Source: Acuticoccus sp051016205 (GTDB lineage: Bacteria > Pseudomonadota > Alphaproteobacteria > Rhizobiales > Amorphaceae). From it: a stretch of DNA of 64,000 nucleotides. The stretch covers positions 4,092,001-4,156,000 of the forward strand of contig CP136534.1 in assembly GCA_051016205.1 (NCBI GenBank). Direction: 5' to 3'. Below the pieces are notes generated by a model, which worked only from the letters and a program-made list of their open reading frames with translations, was not told where the DNA came from and did no database searches. Each line of letters starts with the position of its first letter. Position 1 is the first letter of the stretch. Made by a program: the position numbers and the translations under genes. Shown here piece after piece: positions 59,136 through 64,000 of this stretch.

Positions 59136-60443
59136 ATGCAGATGATCGACACCGACGAGGCCCTCACCGCCCTTTGCAAGCGCCTGGAGACGGAAGAGTT
59201 CATCACCGTCGACACAGAGTTCATGCGCGAGACGACGTTCTGGCCGAAACTGTGCCTTGTCCAGATCGCAAGCGCGGACGAGGCGGCCATCATCGACCCT
59301 CTCGCCAAGGGCCTGTCGCTGGACCCTTTGTGGGCGCTGATGAACGATGCGCCGTGCCTCAAGGTGTTTCACGCGGCGCGGCAAGACATTGAAATCGTGC
59401 ACCATCTGTCAGGCCGTGTGCCGAGCCCCATCTTCGACACCCAGGTGGCGGCGATGGTGTGCGGGTTCGGCGACAGCGTTGCCTACGACCAGATCGTGCG
59501 CAAGGTGACAGGACACACGGTCGACAAGTCCTCTCGCTTCACCAACTGGGCCGAGCGCCCCTTGTCCGCGGCGCAGCTGGACTATGCGCTGGCCGACGTA
59601 ACCCATCTTCGCGATGTCTACGCCCACCTTCGCGAACAGCTCGAAAACAAGGGTCGCACAGAGTGGGTGGCCGAGGAGATGGCCCTTCTCGCCTCCCCCG
59701 CCACCTACGATCTGCGCCCGGAGGATGCGTGGAAGCGCTTGAAGGCGCGCGCACGGCACCCGTCCGAACTTGCCGTCCTTCAGGAGCTTGCCGCCTTGCG
59801 TGAGCGTGAGGCGCGGGAAAGGGACGTGCCGCGCAACCGCGTTCTCAAGGACGATGCCATCTACGAGATCGCCCTTCAGCGGCCCAAGACCCCCGAGGCT
59901 CTCGCCCGGCTGCGCGCCGTGGGCAAAGGTTTTGAGCGCTCCCGTCTTGGCCAGGCGGCCATTGGCATTGTCAACGACGTGTTGGCGCGCTCGCCCGATC
60001 AGTGGCCGTCCATCGACCGCAAGAAGCCGTCCATTGAAGGGGCGAGCGCTGCGGTGGACCTTATGAAGGTGTTGTTGAAGCTTACCGCAGAGGCCCACGG
60101 CGTCGCCCCTAAGGTCATTGCCACCGTCGATGACCTTGAAGCCATCGTCTCGGGCCAGGAGACCGCGGCGCTCACAGGTTGGCGGCGCACCGTTTTCGGC
60201 GACACGGCCTTGAAGCTGCGCGAGGGCGACGTTGCCATCTGCTTCGACGGCCGCGGCCTTCGCACCATCGACTGCGAGCGTCCCGTGAACCCGCAGCCCG
60301 CCCCGTCGCGCCCGCGTCGCCGCCGCCGCAAATCCCGTAACGGGACGCCAGAGGCGGGCGATACGGCTGCCACGGCTGAGACCGCAGGCACCCGGACCGC
60401 TCAGCCGGAGGCTTCCCACGACACTTCAGCTGGTGAGACCTAG
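59136..60443 (+). CDS. rnd: Ribonuclease D
   Basis: 435 aa. DEDDy 3'-5' exoribonuclease maturing tRNAs and other small RNAs. Exo I: ITVDTEFMRE (Asp26, Glu28); Exo II: LKVFHAARQDIEIVHH (Asp); Exo III: LDYALADVTHLRDVY (Tyr, Asp). An HRDC region follows (HPSELAVLQELAALREREAR; PKTPEALARLRAVGKGFER). The last 55 residues are an unusual tail: Arg/Lys-rich PSRPRRRRRKSRNG, then Thr/Ala/Glu-rich. The basic part could bind RNA. Most RNase D proteins are about 375-390 aa. Repeat copy D begins 2 nt after its stop. Confidence 0.95.
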   Translation: MQMIDTDEALTALCKRLETEEFITVDTEFMRETTFWPKLCLVQIASADEAAIIDPLAKGLSLDPLWALMNDAPCLKVFHAARQDIEIVHHLSGRVPSPIFDTQVAAMVCGFGDSVAYDQIVRKVTGHTVDKSSRFTNWAERPLSAAQLDYALADVTHLRDVYAHLREQLENKGRTEWVAEEMALLASPATYDLRPEDAWKRLKARARHPSELAVLQELAALREREARERDVPRNRVLKDDAIYEIALQRPKTPEALARLRAVGKGFERSRLGQAAIGIVNDVLARSPDQWPSIDRKKPSIEGASAAVDLMKVLLKLTAEAHGVAPKVIATVDDLEAIVSGQETAALTGWRRTVFGDTALKLREGDVAICFDGRGLRTIDCERPVNPQPAPSRPRRRRRKSRNGTPEAGDTAATAETAGTRTAQPEASHDTSAGET

Positions 60444-60444
60444 G

Positions 60445-60542
60445 GCATCCTGCGTCCCTACGGACGCAGGATAAGATCCTCTACTCCTCTGAGATCGAGC
60501 GGTTCTCTTGCGATCTGATGTCTCCATATGACGGCAAACCGC
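60445..60542 (+). repeat. Dispersed 3'-flank repeat, copy D
   Basis: 98-bp copy beginning 2 nt after the rnd stop, sense to rnd. Its first 26 bases form a perfect hairpin: ATCCTGCGTCC, 4-base loop, GGACGCAGGAT. Its second half pairs GCGGTT with the AACCGC at the end. It is the best-paired copy and useful as the reference for the family. Confidence 0.88.
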
Positions 60543-60560
60543 TCTTGCTTCTCTTCGCGC

Positions 60561-60585
60561 AAAAACACCGAAGTCAGCTTCGGTG
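60561..60585 (-). terminator. Intrinsic terminator of the class III aminotransferase gene
   Basis: On the minus strand, CACCGAAG-CTGA-CTTCGGTG (60585-60566) is a perfect 8-bp stem followed by TTTTT (60565-60561). It is 49 nt past the aminotransferase stop. The only canonical hairpin-plus-T-run terminator clearly seen in the window. Confidence 0.75.
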
Positions 60586-60634
60586 AAGCGGGACAAATGA
60601 GCGGCTGCCCGACAGCCGCCCCAAGACCGTTTGA

Positions 60635-61954
60635 TTAATCGAGGTTGTTGAGGATCGGCTCCATGATCGTAAAGATCTCCTCGATCTGCGCTTCGCTGAC
60701 GATGAGAGGCGGAGCAAAGGCGATGATGTCGCCCGTGACACGCACCATCAGGCCGGCGTCGAAGGCGTGGGAGATCACCTCAAGCCCCCGAGCGCCGGGT
60801 TCGCCAAGCCGCGGTGCCAGCTCGACGGCGCCCACGAGCCCGAGGTTGCGAATGTCGATGACGTTCTTGCAATCGCGAAGGGCGTGGATGCGTTCCTCCC
60901 ACAAAGGTGCAAGGGCCGCGGCACGTACGAACAGCTGCTCTTCCTCGTAGGTGTCGAGGGTCGCAAGGGCAGCCGCGCACGCCAGAGGGTGGCCTGAATA
61001 GGTGTAGCCATGGAAGAGCTCGATGGGCTGTTCGGCATTGTCGAGCACGGTCTGGTAAATGGCCTCCGAGACGATGGTGGCCCCCATGGGAACGGTGGCG
61101 TTGGTGAGCCCTTTGGCCACGGTCATGATGTCGGGAACCACACCGAAATAATCCGCCGCGCAGGTGGTCCCGAGGCGTCCGAAGGCGGTGATCACCTCAT
61201 CGAAAATGAGGAGAATGCCATGGCGATCGCAGATGGCGCGCAGGCGATCCAGATAGCCGCTTGGCGGCAGGAGGACACCTGTGGAGCCTGCCATGGGCTC
61301 CACAATCACCGCTGCGATGGTGTCGCCATGGAGTTGAACGAGGCGCTCAAGGTCATCGGCAAGTTCACCGCCGTTGGGGGGACAGCCGCGGCTGAAGGCG
61401 TTTTCGGGAAGGTGGGTGTGGCGAATGTGGTCCACAGGCGAAAGGGCCGCCCCAAAGCTTGCCTTGTTTTTCATGATGCCGCCAACGGCCGTGCCGCCAA
61501 AACCGCAGCCGTGGTAGCCACGCTCGCGCCCCACCAGGCGGTTGCGGTGGCCGTGCCCGCGGGCGCGCTGGTAGGCGAGCGCGATCTTCAGCGCACTGTC
61601 CACAGCCTCAGAGCCGGAGTTGCTATAAAAGACGTGGTCGAGCCCGGCGGGAAATAGCTGCGTCAGGCGGCTTGCAAGGGCGAACGCCTTGGGGTGCGCA
61701 TAGTGGAAGGTGGGTGCAAAATCGAGCTCGGCCACCTGGCGCTGGATGGCATCGACAATGCGGGGGCGGGCGTGGCCTGCGTTGACGCACCACAGGGCAG
61801 ACGTGCCGTCCAAAATCTTGCGGCCGTCGTCGGTCGTATAGTGCATGTCCTTGGCCGAGACGAGCATGCGCGGCGCCGACTTGAAGGTTCTGTTCGGCGT
61901 GAACGGCAACCAGAAGCTTGAAAGATCGTTCGGGCGGTTCAGCGGCGCATCCAT
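60635..61954 (-). CDS. Class III aminotransferase (beta-alanine/omega-amino acid:pyruvate type)
   Basis: 439 aa. PLP-dependent transaminase of fold type I. It starts SSFWLPFTPNRTFKSAPRMLVSAKDMHY, as in omega-amino acid:pyruvate aminotransferases, then LDGTSALWCVNAGHARP, FYSNSGSEAVDSALKIAL (cofactor phosphate), GYHGCGFGG, VEPMAGSTGVLLPP, LLIFDEVITAFGRLG (Asp to the PLP nitrogen) and MTVAKGLTNATVPMG (Schiff-base Lys). Likely converts beta-alanine or another omega-amine with pyruvate; exact donor unknown. Monocistronic with its own terminator. Confidence 0.94.
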   Translation of the reverse strand: MDAPLNRPNDLSSFWLPFTPNRTFKSAPRMLVSAKDMHYTTDDGRKILDGTSALWCVNAGHARPRIVDAIQRQVAELDFAPTFHYAHPKAFALASRLTQLFPAGLDHVFYSNSGSEAVDSALKIALAYQRARGHGHRNRLVGRERGYHGCGFGGTAVGGIMKNKASFGAALSPVDHIRHTHLPENAFSRGCPPNGGELADDLERLVQLHGDTIAAVIVEPMAGSTGVLLPPSGYLDRLRAICDRHGILLIFDEVITAFGRLGTTCAADYFGVVPDIMTVAKGLTNATVPMGATIVSEAIYQTVLDNAEQPIELFHGYTYSGHPLACAAALATLDTYEEEQLFVRAAALAPLWEERIHALRDCKNVIDIRNLGLVGAVELAPRLGEPGARGLEVISHAFDAGLMVRVTGDIIAFAPPLIVSEAQIEEIFTIMEPILNNLD

Positions 61955-62010
61955 GGCGGGCTCCGTCGGCGTTTGGGAATGCCCCCGTTTCTACGGCAAG
62001 GTGTGGGTTG

Positions 62011-62020
62011 GTGTATACAC
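62011..62020. promoter_or_regulatory. GTGTATACAC palindrome upstream of the aminotransferase gene
   Basis: Perfect 10-base palindrome in the 283-base divergent space, 57 nt before the aminotransferase start. GTATAC-centred palindromes are common operators of GntR (FCD) regulators, but no such regulator is in the window. Tentative. Confidence 0.35.
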
Positions 62021-62237
62021 TGTGTTGGGCATGGCAGACCCCTGCGTTGTGGTGTCCGCAGGTGACGCCTGACGCATCTTCGCTGGGAACGGCAGTCCAG
62101 CGCCGCGCGCGATATGGACACCCCGGCCGCTCATGCGACCCCATGATCCGCCTCCAAAGCCTTTTCGGCGCAGGCCTTGGCCGCTATGGACTGCCAAGAT
62201 GCAGTATGGGCGGGCAAGGACCTGCCGGGAGAGTGAC

Positions 62238-62438
62238 ATGAACATGCGCTTGCGCAAGCTCATCGGCACGGTCGTCACCGTGGTGTTTTTGGTGATCTAC
62301 GCGTTCATGGCAATGCTTCTGGCCGTGCGCCTTCTGCCTGGGACGAGCGGGTTGGTTCAGCTGGCCTACTATTCCGTGGCCGGCCTCATTTGGGTCGTTC
62401 CCGTGGGCGCGCTGATCTCATGGATGCAGCGCCCCTAA
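62238..62438 (+). CDS. DUF2842 family small membrane protein
   Basis: 66 aa from ATG 62238 with GGGAGAG upstream; an ATG six bases later is also possible. Two transmembrane helices: LIGTVVTVVFLVIYAFMAML and YYSVAGLIWVVPVGALISW. The C-terminal SWMQRP and the RLRKLIGT start fit the alphaproteobacterial DUF2842 family, which is always of this size. Function unknown. Repeat copy C abuts its stop in antisense orientation. Confidence 0.88.
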   Translation: MNMRLRKLIGTVVTVVFLVIYAFMAMLLAVRLLPGTSGLVQLAYYSVAGLIWVVPVGALISWMQRP

Positions 62439-62439
62439 G

Positions 62440-62534
62440 GCGGTCGCGGTCAGACCGAACCGTCAGATCGCAAAAAAACGCCCTATTTCAAAGGAGAAGA
62501 GCAACTGATGTGCGTCCGTTTGGACGCAGGATGC
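62440..62534 (-). repeat. Dispersed 3'-flank repeat, copy C
   Basis: 95-bp copy on the minus strand starting GCATCCTGCGTCC at 62534, 48 nt past the stop of the minus-strand gene ending at 62582, sense to that gene. It contains a GGACGCA complement in the first hairpin and the T-rich GCGTTTTTTTGCG block, here with seven T. The plus-strand DUF2842 gene ends against its other side. Confidence 0.85.
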
Positions 62535-62581
62535 TTGGGCTTGACCGGGCCAGGCGTGCCAAGCGTGAGACTTAGAATGGG

Positions 62582-63148
62582 CTAGGCTGGGACGGAGGGA
62601 CCGGCAAGGCGCTTCGCGCTCCCCTTTCCAGTGCCCTGGGTGCGCATCACTGCCCACACCATGAAATGGCACAGGAGCGCGAGGGTGCCGAAGGCTGCCA
62701 TCAGCCGGGCGAACAACAGGGCGAGCCCGCCTGATGCTTCGCTCATGATGCGCAGACGCTCGCGCATGCCATCACCAGCGAACCCTTGGCGCACGCTATC
62801 GGCAACACGGTGCGCTGCGGGCACGTCATGGGCGGCGACCGTGATGCGCACCCTGTTGGCGCCGATGGTCTCCACCGACACCGCTCTCAGGACAGCGCCT
62901 TCCGCGTGGCCTGCATGGGCCTCAAAGCCGAACAGGCGTGGTACCATGGCGTTGGCCCGGTCGGCGCCCAGCTCATCCACCGTTTTTGCAACGGCGTTGG
63001 CGACGGCCGGAGTGTCGAGGTCAGGCGTGAAGGGTGTTTGGACGAAAAGGTCCAGTTGGGCGAGAGGGCGCGCGCCGGGATGGAGCAGCGCAAGGCCTGC
63101 GGTGATATAGGCAAGGACGGCAACGGCCGGTGCAATCCGACGGGTCAT
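62582..63148 (-). CDS. Unknown protein with two terminal transmembrane helices
   Basis: 188 aa from ATG 63148, which has AAGGTGG at a good distance; a GTG nine bases earlier is possible. One hydrophobic helix near the N-terminus (APAVAVLAYITAGLALLHPG) and one near the C-terminus (LMAAFGTLALLCHFMVWAVM). The segment between (about 30-150) would face the periplasm and looks alpha/beta, with VETIGANRVRITVAAHDVPAAHRVADSVRQGF. This N-TM/periplasmic/C-TM layout recalls polysaccharide co-polymerases (Wzz), but the sequence is too weak to assign. No family recognised. Confidence 0.7.
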   Translation of the reverse strand: MTRRIAPAVAVLAYITAGLALLHPGARPLAQLDLFVQTPFTPDLDTPAVANAVAKTVDELGADRANAMVPRLFGFEAHAGHAEGAVLRAVSVETIGANRVRITVAAHDVPAAHRVADSVRQGFAGDGMRERLRIMSEASGGLALLFARLMAAFGTLALLCHFMVWAVMRTQGTGKGSAKRLAGPSVPA

Positions 63149-63266
63149 GACGGCCACCTTGGAAAAAGCTGTCTTCTCACATGTGATGGTGAGCGCGCAT
63201 GGTTAACTGGAGCTTACCTCCAGAGCGCTTGCGTCCTTTGTCCAAAGTGGGTAGTGAGCAGCGGAT

Positions 63267-63343
<77 letters not shown>

Positions 63344-63615
63344 ATCATCACAAAGATCCAAGGCCTGCGATGCCGTGCTGAAGGCGGTGCGGGATGACGT
63401 CTCGGGTCACCAATAAGCCTCCCCGCTTGCCTGAAATTGCGGTGCAAACCACCCGCTCGGAATGTGTCGGCGCCGGATCGCAGAGCCGTTGAGCCAGCGC
63501 ACCCTGGGTCTTCTCAGACCAACGATGCGCGGGTTATCTCATCTAGCGCGGCTCTATTCGGTTCAGACGATGCGGTCTGGGCAGAGACTGCTGCGGCAGA
63601 ACAAAAGGATGTGGG

Positions 63616-64000
63616 ATGATGAAGGCGAACGCATATGACTCGGCAGAGGCCAGAGGTGCAGCCAAGACCCGGGGCACCACAAGGCGTGCGTCCACATGGG
63701 TTGCTTTTTCTGCAGCGTTCGTCCTTGCGGCCTGTGTGCAGAGTGGAGCCCCTGGCACCTCGACGGCTGCTGAGACTGTCGCGCAAACCAACGATGGCGA
63801 CATCCCCGACCGGTTGCTTCTTGGAACGTGGAAGATGACCTACAAGAACGGGTCTAAGTGTGATGTGCAAATCAGCAACCGCAATCCCTCCGGGATCGGC
63901 CGCATGACGACGACCCGCTGTGAGGGCCTCCCGCTCGCGGTGCAGTGGCGGCGCAACGGCGATCGGATCAGATTGTTCGACAATCAAAGCGCCAAGGGCG
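63616..64000 (+). CDS. Putative lipoprotein with AprI/Inh (Omp19-like) domain, 3' end outside window
   Basis: 128 codons visible from ATG 63616 (a second ATG follows immediately; AAGGA upstream), open to the window edge. After a polar N-terminus of about 26 residues comes a hydrophobic stretch ending in the lipobox-like FVLAACVQSG. From about residue 72, GTWKMTYKNGSKCDVQIS and TRCEGLPLAVQWRRNGDRIRLFDN resemble the Inh protease-inhibitor barrel with its Cys pair. Brucella Omp19 has this fold. The long n-region makes the signal peptide slightly unusual. Assignment rests on the partial barrel only. Confidence 0.7.
   Translation, partial: MMKANAYDSAEARGAAKTRGTTRRASTWVAFSAAFVLAACVQSGAPGTSTAAETVAQTNDGDIPDRLLLGTWKMTYKNGSKCDVQISNRNPSGIGRMTTTRCEGLPLAVQWRRNGDRIRLFDNQSAKG

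Overview
The window is a GC-rich chromosomal segment with dense, mostly short-gapped operons. The gene content points to an alphaproteobacterium, probably Rhizobiales/Hyphomicrobiales-like: an EipB (DUF1849) envelope protein, DUF1178 and DUF2842 proteins, an NDUFAF5-like methyltransferase beside comF, the NAGGN osmoprotectant operon, an Inh/Omp19-like lipoprotein at the right edge, and several TRAP, TTT and ABC importers. The taxon is an inference from families; no rRNA is present. The only RNA gene found is tRNA-Pro(GGG).

Layout. 0-4.5 kb (minus): the left-truncated proline catabolic enzyme putA, a lipoprotein D,D-carboxypeptidase and a LysR regulator. 4.9-12.6 kb (mostly plus): an RTX-repeat protein with a duplicated C-terminal domain, a photolyase-like protein with reversed domain order, a CAP-domain lipoprotein, rpe, a methyltransferase (minus), comF, grxC, a nitrilase-type hydrolase and a DUF1178 protein. 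12.9-14.0 kb: an IS630-type element inserted in the stop codon of eipB. 15-20 kb (plus): RidA, a glycerophosphodiesterase, a FemAB/GNAT-like protein, a sulfotransferase, a HIT protein and a DUF418 membrane protein. 19.9-22.9 kb (minus): azlDC and gatAC.

23-54 kb is a transport and catabolism region with four different importer types: a peptide-type ABC operon (minus); an NMT1/TauT-type ABC system mixed with a PhyH dioxygenase, an NAD-dependent epimerase, a DapA-like lyase, a MetE-like protein and a TetR regulator; a TctCBA (TTT) operon continuing into a TIM-barrel isomerase, an enolase-superfamily enzyme, a double-GNAT protein and a hydratase; and an IclR regulator followed by a DctPQM TRAP transporter and the hydantoinase/oxoprolinase pair HyuA-HyuB. 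54.3-59.0 kb is the three-gene NAGGN osmoprotectant operon. 59-64 kb holds rnd, a class III aminotransferase, a DUF2842 protein, an unknown two-TM protein, tRNA-Pro and the start of an Inh-like lipoprotein.

Two observations go beyond routine annotation. (1) A roughly 97-bp repeat with two potential hairpins occurs four times (12707, 23142, 60445, 62440), always in the sense direction just downstream of the 3' end of a gene. (2) Three promoters of the 32.9-39.4 kb cluster carry a similar inverted repeat (GTAACY-N4-RGTTAM type), likely the operator of the TetR protein encoded there. This defines a candidate regulon for uptake and oxidative processing of an unidentified small molecule.
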